From Verrucomicrobiia bacterium (lineage in GTDB: Bacteria > Verrucomicrobiota > Verrucomicrobiia > Limisphaerales > UBA11358), in the NCBI GenBank assembly GCA_031290985.1, contig JARLJW010000018.1, forward strand, positions 1 through 64,000: a stretch of 64,000 nucleotides of DNA. The letters are read 5' to 3'. Each line of letters opens with the position of its first letter. Within the stretch, counting starts at the first letter, position 1. The translations under genes were made by a program, and so were the position numbers. Under the pieces are notes generated by a model. That model was not told where the DNA came from. It saw only the letters and a list, made by a program, of their open reading frames with translations, and did not search any database. This document shows positions 17,795 through 26,233 of the stretch, piece by piece.

Positions 17795-18775
17795 TTAAGT
17801 GACGGGCAGCAGGTTCGCAAAATATTCCCCAAAGCGGATCCACAACGGGATGGTGACCAAACCCAGCAGGGAAGTTCCCAGGGCCACCTGCAAGGCCGTC
17901 CGCGCGTCGCCGCCGTAGTGCCGGGCCAGCACGATCGGCAGCACCGCCGAGGGCATCGCGCCCTGGAGCACAAGGACGCGCTTCAATTCAATGGAACAGG
18001 GCAGGAATCTCGCCAACAACAGGAAGATCACCGGCAGGAGAACCAGCCGCACGAGGGCGGCCACGGCCACCACCCGCGGGGCGCGCCCGCCCCGCGCAGC
18101 GCTCAAGTGGTCGGCCACGACGGCTCCGATGAGCAGCAACGCCAGCGGAATCGCGCTCTGGCCAAGCCAGTGAACCATGGTTAGAACCGTGGTGCCAAAG
18201 AACAGGAACAACGGCGGCGGCGTGAAATGCAGCCCGATAAAATTCAACATCAGCGCCAGCAACAACGCGGCGAGCGGCGCATTAACAAACCGCTTCCAGC
18301 CGCCGGAGAATCCCCCGCCGGAGACGACCGCAACCCCCAGCGTCCACATGGCCATCTCCGTACCGACATTGTGAACGAACAAGACGCCCGTCGTGCCCGG
18401 ATCAAACAGGGTGATACACAACGGGATCGTCAGGTAGGCATAGTTTTGCAATCCGGTCAGGAAGGCAAACGTCCGCTGTTCCGGCGGACTGGTCAGGCCG
18501 GTCAAAGGCGCGAACAGACGGGCGACACCGATGCCCACGACCACCATGCCGAAGCCGAGCAGCGGCGGCAGGAGCAGATTGGCCGGCTGTCGCAACGCCG
18601 GGTTGCCCAGCACGGAATCAAAGATGAGCGAGGGCAGCAGGAGATTGATGGTCAAGCGCATCAAGCTCTGGTCGGCGTCCGCCGAAAGCCAGTTGCGCCG
18701 CCGGAGCCACAGGCCGATGCCCATGATGCCGAACACGGGCAGCACGGCCGTCAAAACAGTAAACCACGAATTCAC
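17795..18775 (-). CDS. AEC-family (auxin efflux carrier-like) transporter
   Basis: 326 residues with about ten hydrophobic segments in the 5+5 layout of the AEC family. It shows the typical opening VLPVFGIMGIGLWLRRRNWLS, 'LTINLLLPSLIFDSV', a central 'FLTGLQNYAYLTIPL' and the C-terminal 'LQGAMPSAVLPIVLARHYGGD' with the conserved Met-Pro in the second half. Bacterial members export or take up organic acids such as malate or malonate; the substrate here is unknown. It is transcribed in the same direction as the metal locus but separated from it by a nested palindrome at 18885-18947, so it is probably a separate unit. Confidence 0.9.
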   Translation of the reverse strand: MNSWFTVLTAVLPVFGIMGIGLWLRRRNWLSADADQSLMRLTINLLLPSLIFDSVLGNPALRQPANLLLPPLLGFGMVVVGIGVARLFAPLTGLTSPPEQRTFAFLTGLQNYAYLTIPLCITLFDPGTTGVLFVHNVGTEMAMWTLGVAVVSGGGFSGGWKRFVNAPLAALLLALMLNFIGLHFTPPPLFLFFGTTVLTMVHWLGQSAIPLALLLIGAVVADHLSAARGGRAPRVVAVAALVRLVLLPVIFLLLARFLPCSIELKRVLVLQGAMPSAVLPIVLARHYGGDARTALQVALGTSLLGLVTIPLWIRFGEYFANLLPVT

Positions 18776-18884
18776 GTGACAGATGAAACCATTTTTTGGC
18801 CGCAGAATGAATCAAAACCTGAAGGACCAGGCGCCGGGGATGCATTTTGATGCCGTCCTTCAAAGCGGGGGCGTCGGCGAGTTT

Positions 18885-18947
18885 GGAGTTCCGCCTTTAG
18901 GCGGCCCAACGCGTCATTTCACCTGAACCGCCTAAAGGCGGAACTCC
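18885..18947. repeat. Nested palindromic repeat between cusA-like and AEC genes
   Basis: Two 20-bp arms (18885-18904 and 18928-18947) are perfect reverse complements separated by 23 bp. Each arm also holds its own palindrome CCGCCTTTAGGCGG (or its complement). It can fold as one long hairpin or two small ones and lies about 75 bp beyond the end of the RND pump gene. A terminator or REP-like element. Confidence 0.8.
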
Positions 18948-19021
18948 GAACAAGGACAGTGTCAAGATGCGCCAGGCGCCGGGCGGAAGCCGCAGGCCCG
19001 GCGCTTTTGAGCCGGCGGCGG

Positions 19022-22000
19022 TCAGGCTGATTTCTTCAATTCCCGCTCCCGCAGCCAGCAAAAAATCACCGGGGTCACGATCAGGATGTGGACGAGGCTG
19101 CTCAACATGCCGCCGATCACCGGGGCCGCGATGGGCTTCATCACCTCCGCGCCGGTGCGCGAGCTCCACAAAATGGGGAGCAGGCCGGCCACGATCGTGG
19201 CGACCGTCATGACCTTCGGCCGCAACCGCAGGCGGGCGCCATCCTTCACCGCCTGGATCAGGTCCGTCCGCGTAAAGCGGTCGCCCTGGGCGGCCATTTT
19301 CTTTTTCACCGCTTCGTCCAGGTAAACCACCATGACCACGCCGGTCTGGATGGCGGTGCCAAACAGCGCGATGTAACCAACCCACACCGCCACGCTGAAG
19401 TTGTAGCCCAGCCACCATTGCAGGAACACGCCGCCGGTCAGCGCGAAGGGCACGGCGAGGATGACGTGCGCCGCCTCTTTGAAACTGCCGTAAACGACAT
19501 AAAGCAAAATAAAGATCACGAACAGCGCCGCCGGCACGATCAGCCGCAGGGTGTTCTGGGCGCGGATCTGGTTTTCGTACTGGCCGCTCCATTCAATGGT
19601 CATCCCCGGCGGCAGGGAAATTTCCCTGGCGATGCGCGCCTGGGTTTCCTGTACGAAGCCCGCGAGATCGCGGCCGGACACGTTGGCCTGCACGAAAACG
19701 CGCAGCCGCCCGTTTTCACTGGCGATTTCACTGGGCCCGACCTCGCGCCGGAGGGTCGCGACCTGGGCGAGCGGGATGAATTTGCCATCGCCCACCGGCA
19801 CGGGGAGATCACCGAGGCGCTCGATGTCATCGCGCTCGCTGCGTTGCACGCGCACCTGGATGGGCCAGCGTTCGCGGCCCTGGATGGCCGTGGAAACGTT
19901 CGCGCCGCCGATGCCGGACTCGACCAGGTCGAGCACGTCCTGCACCCGCAAGCCGTGATGCGACATTGCCAGCCGGTTCACCTCGATGTCGAGGTAGGGC
20001 TTGCCCTGCACGCGCGAAGCGGCCACCCCGACGGCGCCGGGAACCTGCCGCACGACGCGCTCAACTTCGAACGCTTCTTTCTGGAGCGTGTCCAGGTTGT
20101 CGCCCAGAATTTTAATGCCCACCTGCGCACGGATGCCGGTGCTGATCATCAAAATCCGGTTTTCGATGGGCTGCAAAAATCCGGGCACGTAGCCGGGCAT
20201 CTTGGACAATTTATCCTCGAGTTCGGTGATGAGTTTTTCCTTGGTCATGCCCGGCCGCCATTGGGATTCCGGTTTGAGCATGATGGTGGTCTCGATCATT
20301 TCGACCGGCGCGGGGTCGGTGGCCGTTTCGGAGCGGCCCAGCTTGCCGCCGACGGAGGCGACCTCCGGCGTCTGCATGATGGTGGCGTCCTGCCACGCCA
20401 TGATGCGCTTCACTTCCGTAAGCGACGTGCTGGGCAGCAGCACCGGCATGAACAGGAGGCTGCCTTCATTGAGCGTCGGCATGAATTCGCTGCCCATCCC
20501 GTGGGGGAGCTTTTCCGCGAGTTGTGGATGGTGGACGGCAATTTTTTCCACCAGCACGCGGGGCACGCCGAACGCCAGCGTCAGCGCCGCAATGACCAGC
20601 AGCAACGCGAGACCCACCACAGTTTTGCGGAAGCGCAACGCCAGGTCCAAAATGGGGTTGTAGATCGCCAGCAGAATTTTCATCAGCGGATTTTTATCCT
20701 CGGCATGGAACGGCCCGCGGATGAACGTTGCGCACAACGCGGGCACGAGCGTGATCGCGAGGATGGTCGAGCCCAGCATGGCGAAGGTTTTGGTGAAGGC
20801 GAGCGGATGGAACAGTTTCCCCTCCTGCCCGCCCAGCGCGAACACCGGGACGAACGCGAGGATGATGATGACCATCGCAAAAAAGATCGGCCGCCCGACC
20901 TGCTGCGCGGCCACGAGGGTGACCTGGAATGACTCAGCCTTGCTCAGCCGGCCGCCCTTGGCGTGTTCCGCCTGTTCACAGTGGCGCACCGCATTTTCCG
21001 CCATCACGATGCCCGCATCCACCAGCACGCCGATGGCGATGGCGATGCCGGAGAGCGACATGATGTTCGACGTGATGCCCAGGTGCTGCATCAGGATGAA
21101 CGAAAACAGGATCGAAAGCGGCAGCGGCAGCGTGACGATGAGGATGCTGCGGAAATGGAACAGAAAAATGATGATGACGACGGTGACCAGGATGATCTCC
21201 TCGGTCAGCGCGTGCTTGAGCGTGTCGAGCGTGCGCGAAATCAGGTCGCTGCGGTCATAAAAGGACTGGATGCTCACGCCCGGCGGCAGGCTGGGCGAAA
21301 TCTGCGCGATCTTGGCCTTCACATCACTGATGACCTGCATCGCATTCTCGCCGGTGCGCATCACCACGATGCCGCCGACGGCTTCGTGCCCGTTGATGTC
21401 CAGCGCCCCGCGCCGGAAATCGCCGCCGACCTGCACGGTCGCGACGTCCTTGAGATACACCGGCACGCCGTTGTTTTGCTGCAGCACGAGGTTTTCCAGG
21501 TCGTCCGTGGTTTTCACCAGGCCGATGCCGCGCACGACGAATTCCAGCCCGTTTTCCTCGATGACCTTGCCGCCCACATTCAGGTTGCCCTGTTTCACGG
21601 CGTCCATGACGGTTTGCAACGTCACGCCGCGGTCGCGCATCCGCAGCGAGGAAACTTCAATCTGATACTGCCGGACGAAACCGCCGAGGCTGGCGACTTC
21701 GGCGACGCCGGGGACGGAATTCAACTGATAGCGCACAAACCAGTCCTGGATGGAGCGCAACTGACCGAGGTCATAGCCGCCGTCCGGCGCGCGCGTGGGG
21801 TCAACGGCGAGATGATATTGATAAATCCAGCCGAGCCCGGTCGCGTCCGGCCCGAGCTGGGGCACGACGCCGGCGGGCAGCGTATCGCCGAGATAATTCA
21901 GCCGCTCGAGCACGCGGGAACGGGCGAAGTAATTGTCGATCTTGTCGTCAAAGATGATGGTGACGAGCGAGAAGCCGAACATGGAATTCGCGCGGACGGT

Positions 22001-22240
22001 CTTCACGCCGGCGAGGCCCTGCAAGTTGACCGAGAGCGGATAGGTGACTTGATCCTCGACCTCCTGCGGGCTGCGGCCCGGCCAGTCGGCGAACACGACC
22101 ACCTGGTTTTCGCTCAGGTCCGGAATCGCATCCACGGGCGTCTGATAAACCGCGCGCACGCCGAGCACGGCGAGCAGCGCGACGCCGCAGATGACCAGAA
22201 AGCGGTTGCGCAACGACCATTCGATGATGCGATTGATCAT
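19022..22240 (-). CDS. Heavy-metal efflux RND permease, CusA/CzcA type
   Basis: 1,072 residues, the usual length for the trimeric proton-driven inner-membrane pump of a Cus/Czc tripartite system. Family features include the N-terminal MINRIIEWSLRNRFLVI, DAIPDLSENQVVVFADWPGRSPQEVEDQVTYPL, GVKTVRANSMFGFSLVTIIF, the transmembrane segment with the family acidic motif (GIAIAIGVLVDAGIVMAENA), and twelve predicted membrane segments. Methionines at the Cu/Ag relay positions point towards Cus, but Czc cannot be excluded from sequence reading alone. The adaptor gene lies 4 bp upstream, so the two form an operon. No outer-membrane channel gene is present in the locus. Confidence 0.95.
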   Translation of the reverse strand: MINRIIEWSLRNRFLVICGVALLAVLGVRAVYQTPVDAIPDLSENQVVVFADWPGRSPQEVEDQVTYPLSVNLQGLAGVKTVRANSMFGFSLVTIIFDDKIDNYFARSRVLERLNYLGDTLPAGVVPQLGPDATGLGWIYQYHLAVDPTRAPDGGYDLGQLRSIQDWFVRYQLNSVPGVAEVASLGGFVRQYQIEVSSLRMRDRGVTLQTVMDAVKQGNLNVGGKVIEENGLEFVVRGIGLVKTTDDLENLVLQQNNGVPVYLKDVATVQVGGDFRRGALDINGHEAVGGIVVMRTGENAMQVISDVKAKIAQISPSLPPGVSIQSFYDRSDLISRTLDTLKHALTEEIILVTVVIIIFLFHFRSILIVTLPLPLSILFSFILMQHLGITSNIMSLSGIAIAIGVLVDAGIVMAENAVRHCEQAEHAKGGRLSKAESFQVTLVAAQQVGRPIFFAMVIIILAFVPVFALGGQEGKLFHPLAFTKTFAMLGSTILAITLVPALCATFIRGPFHAEDKNPLMKILLAIYNPILDLALRFRKTVVGLALLLVIAALTLAFGVPRVLVEKIAVHHPQLAEKLPHGMGSEFMPTLNEGSLLFMPVLLPSTSLTEVKRIMAWQDATIMQTPEVASVGGKLGRSETATDPAPVEMIETTIMLKPESQWRPGMTKEKLITELEDKLSKMPGYVPGFLQPIENRILMISTGIRAQVGIKILGDNLDTLQKEAFEVERVVRQVPGAVGVAASRVQGKPYLDIEVNRLAMSHHGLRVQDVLDLVESGIGGANVSTAIQGRERWPIQVRVQRSERDDIERLGDLPVPVGDGKFIPLAQVATLRREVGPSEIASENGRLRVFVQANVSGRDLAGFVQETQARIAREISLPPGMTIEWSGQYENQIRAQNTLRLIVPAALFVIFILLYVVYGSFKEAAHVILAVPFALTGGVFLQWWLGYNFSVAVWVGYIALFGTAIQTGVVMVVYLDEAVKKKMAAQGDRFTRTDLIQAVKDGARLRLRPKVMTVATIVAGLLPILWSSRTGAEVMKPIAAPVIGGMLSSLVHILIVTPVIFCWLRERELKKSA

Positions 22241-22244
22241 AAAA

Positions 22245-23114
22245 TCATCTCCCGGTGGTGAGCTGCGCCTCGGCGTCGATCAGCAGGCCGCCGTTGGTGA
22301 CGACCTTGTCGCCTTCGTCCAGGCCGTCGAGCACCTCGGCATAACTATCGCCGATGCGCCCGAGTTTGACCGGCCGCGCCTCATAGCCGCCGCCGCTCTT
22401 GTCCACATACACCATGGGCCCGCTGCCGCGCGAGATGATCGCGCTGCGCGGAACGGCCACGACATCCGGCGTGGCGGAGCGGATGTGCGACTCGGCGTGC
22501 AGGCCGTTGAAGAAGGCGTGGCCCTCGAAGCCCGGGACCTCGACGGGCGTTTCGGTGATCTGCGCGCGGATCTTGGTGCTGTCGCTCATTTCATCGAGCG
22601 TGCGGTCGGCAAAGGCTTCCGTGCTGTGCAGTTTTATCTGCGCGTGATAAACCCGGTCGGGCACGGAGGGCAGGGTGACTTCCATGGTCTGGTCGATCTT
22701 GATCCACGGCAGGTCGCGTTCATAAACGGTGAAAACAAACCACGCCGCCGTGGCGGAATTTTTCTGGATGCTCCCGATGACGTGCAAGGTGTGCACCACC
22801 GGGCGGCGGGAAACGGCCGCGGTCTTCACGTTGACGACCGTGACGCTGTCGGCATTGAGCACCACCATGTTTGTGTCGGTTGTGGCCCGGGCATCGCCTT
22901 CGTAGACCGGCACGAGGTCCATGCCGCAGATGGGGCATTTGCCCGGCTTGTCGGATTTGATCCAGGGATGCATGGCGCTCTGGTAGTACAGGATCTTACG
23001 CCCGGGTTGGGCGGAAGCCGCGCCGGCGGGGGGGGCGGGATGCGTTTTGAAATACCAGAACGCGCCCGCCCCGCCGGCGACCACGAGCAACAGCAGAAGG
23101 AATTTGGCTTTCAT
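22245..23114 (-). CDS. CusB-like efflux adaptor lacking the helical hairpin
   Basis: 289 residues, against about 400-500 for CusB-type adaptors. One N-terminal anchor (MKAKFLLLLLVVAGGAGAFWYF) is followed by a heavy-metal-binding domain (YYQSAMHPWIKSDKPGKCPICGMDLVPVYEG, residues ~43-73), a first beta-barrel strand (TLHVIGSIQKNSAT, ~112-125), then directly WFVFTVYERDLPWIKIDQTMEV, which normally comes after the lipoyl domain and hairpin. The C-terminal membrane-proximal domain is intact (VVAVPRSAIISRGSGPMVYV). So about 150-170 residues, covering both lipoyl halves and the alpha-hairpin, appear to be missing. It lies 4 bp before the pump gene and 13 bp after a small metal-binding protein gene. 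The hairpin normally reaches the outer-membrane channel, so docking must differ here. Confidence 0.88.
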   Translation of the reverse strand: MKAKFLLLLLVVAGGAGAFWYFKTHPAPPAGAASAQPGRKILYYQSAMHPWIKSDKPGKCPICGMDLVPVYEGDARATTDTNMVVLNADSVTVVNVKTAAVSRRPVVHTLHVIGSIQKNSATAAWFVFTVYERDLPWIKIDQTMEVTLPSVPDRVYHAQIKLHSTEAFADRTLDEMSDSTKIRAQITETPVEVPGFEGHAFFNGLHAESHIRSATPDVVAVPRSAIISRGSGPMVYVDKSGGGYEARPVKLGRIGDSYAEVLDGLDEGDKVVTNGGLLIDAEAQLTTGR

Positions 23115-23127
23115 AAACGGAATGGGT

Positions 23128-23388
23128 TCAGGGTTTGACGGCCGGGGCGGGCGCGCCGCAGCAGGACGCTCCGCACGGGGCAGAAGAGCCGCTGTCGGTT
23201 TCCGCGGTGGCCGGGACCAGCTTCATGCCGCAGAGCGGGCAATCACCCGGCTGGGCGACCTTGACCGACGGGTGCATGGGACAGGTGTAGTAAAGCGGCT
23301 TGGACGACGTATCCGCCGGGGACACGTGGCGGCAGGCCACACCAATGACCGCAACTACCAGCAATAAAAGGGCAATCTTAAGTTTCAT
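23128..23388 (-). CDS. Small lipoprotein with heavy-metal-binding domain
   Basis: About 86 residues from ATG 23388 (MKLKIALLLLVVAVIGVAC); the open frame begins at 23421, but the later start gives a lipoprotein signal with Cys in VIGVAC as lipid anchor. The mature part has the heavy-metal-binding domain YYTCPMHPSVKVAQPGDCPLCGMKLVP, with the same motif order as the N-terminus of the neighbouring adaptor, then a Cys-rich tail CGASCCG. It probably hands metal to the pump or traps it in the periplasm. First gene of the adaptor-pump operon. Confidence 0.82.
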   Translation of the reverse strand: MKLKIALLLLVVAVIGVACRHVSPADTSSKPLYYTCPMHPSVKVAQPGDCPLCGMKLVPATAETDSGSSAPCGASCCGAPAPAVKP

Positions 23389-23545
23389 AATTTCAAAGTT
23401 TATAAATTTTTCAGTTTCCAATCAGGCCGCGCGAGGCGCGGAAACGAACACCGGAGCTTTTGGGAGCTGAAGGGCGTGGTGAAAAGCGGGGAACCAGGCC
23501 TCACGCACCGGCGCAAGGCACACCACGGGCGTCAGCGGGGAAATT

Positions 23546-23890
23546 TCAGATGAGCCGGACGCAGATGCGCGCGTAGAGCGGCGCAGCGGCGGCGGCCAGA
23601 GAAGAAGAAACGGGCGGGACGAGCGAAGGAGTCCCGGCGGCGGCCAAAACCCAAACCACCGTCGCCGGGACCGGGGACAAAATCTGCTGTGAAGTGCTGA
23701 CGGAGGCGGCCTCCAACGGATTGGAATGCGAGGCGGGTGCCGTCCGGCAGCAGGCCATCTTGCCGCCGCAGCCGCAGTCTTGTGCCACCGGATTGGTGGG
23801 AGATGCGGAGGCGACCACCATCTGGCTCCCGAGGAGCAGCAGGGTGCATAAGATGGTCAGCGCAATCTTCACAGTAAAAATATCGTCCAT
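23546..23890 (-). CDS. Small exported Cys-rich protein
   Basis: 114 residues. Signal peptide or anchor (VKIALTILCTLLLLGSQMVVASA), then a short cysteine cluster QDCGCGGKMACCR at about 38-50, a Ser/Ala/Pro-rich linker and a second hydrophobic stretch (PATVVWVLAAAGTPSLVPPV). No family recognised. The cysteine cluster and the position in the metal locus suggest metal binding. A competing frame at 23532-23849 has no signal peptide and is less likely. Confidence is limited by the length and simple composition. Confidence 0.55.
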   Translation of the reverse strand: MDDIFTVKIALTILCTLLLLGSQMVVASASPTNPVAQDCGCGGKMACCRTAPASHSNPLEAASVSTSQQILSPVPATVVWVLAAAGTPSLVPPVSSSLAAAAAPLYARICVRLI

Positions 23891-23929
23891 CCGGCGGCTT
23901 GTGGCTGGCCGGATTTTGTCATTGGAACG

Positions 23930-24208
23930 TCAATTTTTGTCTGCCTTGTCCGCCGCGCGGATTTTGGCCATGTACTTTGCGGGGTCCTTGTCGAAATCCT
24001 TTTTGCAGGACTTGCAGCAGAGCTTCACTTCCTGATCTTGGTAGATGAAGACCAGGGGTTTGCCCATGTCGCCGTCCAGTTTCTCGCCGGAAACGGGGCA
24101 GGTGGTCAATTTGTCCGGCGTGGGGGTTTTGGCGTCTTCGGCGCGGACGGTGAGGGTGGCGGCCACGGCAATGGCGGCAAGCAGGAGGTATTGGTTGAGC
24201 TTTTTCAT
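23930..24208 (-). CDS. Exported YHS/TRASH-like metal-binding protein
   Basis: About 92 residues from ATG 24208 (MKKLNQYLLLAAIAVAATLTVRA, signal peptide cut near VRA-E). The mature part has TCPVSGEKLDGDMGKPLVFIYQDQEVKLCCKSCKKDFDKDPAKYMAKI, the YHS/TRASH layout with a Cys in CPVSG, then CCKSC, then F..DPAKY. Such domains bind copper or similar soft metals and are common next to Cus pumps. Probably periplasmic. The cysteines are all present. Confidence 0.82.
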   Translation of the reverse strand: MKKLNQYLLLAAIAVAATLTVRAEDAKTPTPDKLTTCPVSGEKLDGDMGKPLVFIYQDQEVKLCCKSCKKDFDKDPAKYMAKIRAADKADKN

Positions 24209-24385
24209 AGTTGTAATCGTTGTTTTTGTGTTCGTTTGAACCATCGGCTTACACCGGCGGGACAGAAACCCCGCAACAAATTTACAATTCCGGCTTAGCC
24301 GCCCTAAAGATACCCATTAGGGCCAAATACGCAAGCGGAGCGGGGAAAGTCCGCCAGACCGTGTGGAACTGACATTTCATCCGCT

Positions 24386-24429
24386 AAAAACACCAGCAGC
24401 CCGGGGTTGTTCCAACCGGACTGCTGGTG
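24386..24429 (-). terminator. Rho-independent terminator after the Cys-rich exported gene
   Basis: On the minus strand, stem CACCAGCAG...CTGCTGGTG (complement of 24421-24429 with 24391-24399), extended inside by partly paired CCGG blocks, is followed by TTTTT (complement of 24386-24390). It lies about 42 bp past the stop of the gene at 24471. Confidence 0.82.
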
Positions 24430-24470
24430 GGCTAAATCTTTGATCCAGCCGGTCGCTTGAGGCGGTGAAG

Positions 24471-24887
24471 CTATTTCTTGTCGTCTTCCATGCCCATGGT
24501 CGCGCCGCCATTTTTCTTCATCAGGCAGCAGGAGACCTCAGTGCTGCCGCAGGAATTGCAGGCATGCACCAGTTTGTTCACGGCGGCCTTGCCTGTGCCT
24601 TCGGTCTGGATGGTGGTGGAGCAGGTGGGGCACAGGTGTTGAACCAGCGTCTTCACCTCTTCCGGGTTCGATCCTTTGAACGTCTTGGTCACCACCGTGG
24701 CATAGGTGTCCTTGCATTTGGGGCAGGACATGATGATGGTGTCACCAGCCTCGACTTGCTGGAGGTCTTCCACTTTTTGGATGGGCCGGAGCAGTTGGGC
24801 GCCCTTGATCGGCTGCTGTGCCATCGTGAGATTGGGGAGCATGGCGAGGGCGGCGACCGTGGCGATTAACAGGGTTTTCATTTTCAT
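24471..24887 (-). CDS. Exported protein with zinc-ribbon-like cysteine pairs
   Basis: 138 residues from ATG 24887; a longer open frame upstream lacks a signal peptide and reads through the divergent promoter region. Signal peptide MKMKTLLIATVAALAMLPNLTMAQ. The mature protein has paired cysteines in CPKCKDTYATV, LCPTCST, ACNSCGS and SCC, plus a His in QHLCPTC. No named family is evident. The cysteine spacing suggests two metal-binding ribbons. It is the outermost minus-strand gene of the metal locus and has its own terminator. Confidence 0.75.
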   Translation of the reverse strand: MKMKTLLIATVAALAMLPNLTMAQQPIKGAQLLRPIQKVEDLQQVEAGDTIIMSCPKCKDTYATVVTKTFKGSNPEEVKTLVQHLCPTCSTTIQTEGTGKAAVNKLVHACNSCGSTEVSCCLMKKNGGATMGMEDDKK

Positions 24888-25195
24888 AACTGTATTCTTT
24901 AGTTGTTGGTTGGAGCGGGAATTCCCCGCGGATTGTTGTTTCACGTCTAAATACCCCGCGGGCGTTCGAACCACGCGAATGATATTCAGGGTGTCCGTGC
25001 CATCTTTCTGTCCGCGACGCACGGAATAAAACGGTGACCCATCGGGAAAGATTTTGCCATGGGGTGTAACCCGACCAAGGCCGGCGCTGACGCTGAACGC
25101 AAATATCCGGGCCGCACAAAAAACACCATTGGTAGCAGCGGACAAAACGCCAGAACAGCTCGAAACACAGGCAAAAACTGGAAATTTGCCTTGGC
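24888..25195. other. Divergent promoter region
   Basis: This 308-bp spacer separates the Cys-rich exported gene (minus) from the aspartyl protease gene (plus), so both promoters should lie here. No repeat, hairpin or clear operator was seen. Minus-strand open frames crossing it are extensions of the real gene and are not supported. Confidence 0.5.
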
Positions 25196-26065
25196 ATGTC
25201 AGTTGCGGCTCCCGGGGCTGTGCGGGTTTCGTTGAACATCCTTTGGTTGTGCTTCGCGGCATTCAGCGGAGCACAAGCGGCGGCTCCCTCTTCAGAAGCC
25301 GCCCTGCCGTTTGAATACGCCGAAGGCCTGTTGTGGGTGCAGATACAGGTGCCGGAGTCGGCGCGGCCGTTGAATTTTCTTTTTGATAGCGGGGCGGAAA
25401 TCAGCGTGATCAATGCGGACACCGCCGCCACGCTTGGGCTTTCCGGCGGTGAAAAAATCCAGGTGCAGGGCGTGCAGTCAGCCACGACCGGTCACTGGCC
25501 CGTCAAGCTGGCGGCGCGGGCGGGGAGCGTGGAGCTGCCGGCGAAATACCTGTCGCTGGATTTAAGCCAGTTGGCGCATGCCTGCAGTCGTCCATTGGAT
25601 GGGCTGCTTGGGGCCGACTTCATTCGAGGAAAGATTGTGGAAATTGATTTCCTGACCCACGAGCTTCATTTCCGCGATCAAATAGCCCTGGCGAAGACGG
25701 ACATAGATTTGCCGCTGAAGGCCTCCCGCAATTGTTTCTGCGTGCCGATCCGAGTTAACGGCCATAAGAAACAATGGGTGCGGCTGGATACCGGGTGCGT
25801 GACGGCGTTGCAATGGGTGACTGCAGATGCCGGCGTCAGCACAAAATCAGAAAAACCGGCAATTGGACTTGCGGGCCTGGCCATTCCGCAAACTCAAACC
25901 ACGGTTTCCCTGGGCGGAAAACAATTTGACCAAGTTCCCACGGGCATCCATCGCCTGGCCATTTTCGCCGGAGAGGCCGGTTTGCTGGGCAATGATCTGT
26001 TGACCCGGTTCAAAACGGTGACCATTGATACAAAGTCAGCACGAATCATCTTGAGCCCAATGTAG
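25196..26065 (+). CDS. Exported retropepsin-like aspartyl protease with two DTG/DSG domains
   Basis: 289 residues starting with a signal peptide (LNILWLCFAAFSGAQA). Two retropepsin-type half-domains lie in tandem: the first has NFLFDSGAEISVIN (~residue 60) and later GLLGADFIRGKIVEIDF; the second has WVRLDTGCVTALQW (~200) and GLLGNDLLTRFKTVTIDT. In retropepsins a homodimer supplies two Asp; here one chain could provide both, as in a pepsin-type single-chain enzyme. This is an inference from the duplicated motifs. Its target is unknown. It sits between the metal pump operon and the sigma-factor module, so it might process an exported or membrane protein of that system. Confidence 0.8.
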   Translation: MSVAAPGAVRVSLNILWLCFAAFSGAQAAAPSSEAALPFEYAEGLLWVQIQVPESARPLNFLFDSGAEISVINADTAATLGLSGGEKIQVQGVQSATTGHWPVKLAARAGSVELPAKYLSLDLSQLAHACSRPLDGLLGADFIRGKIVEIDFLTHELHFRDQIALAKTDIDLPLKASRNCFCVPIRVNGHKKQWVRLDTGCVTALQWVTADAGVSTKSEKPAIGLAGLAIPQTQTTVSLGGKQFDQVPTGIHRLAIFAGEAGLLGNDLLTRFKTVTIDTKSARIILSPM

Positions 26066-26233
26066 TGCCGGCCTTCGTTTCTTCGCACGCCCTCGTTTTT
26101 ACCGCGTTCCCGCCAGTGGATTACGCTGTTTTCGAGTAATTTAATTTTTTTTGAGGGGTTTGGCATTTACCGGGGTATTACAGGTATTCAGCGACGTAAT
26201 TAAGCGTCGCCTCAAAAAGAAAGAAAACTAAAT

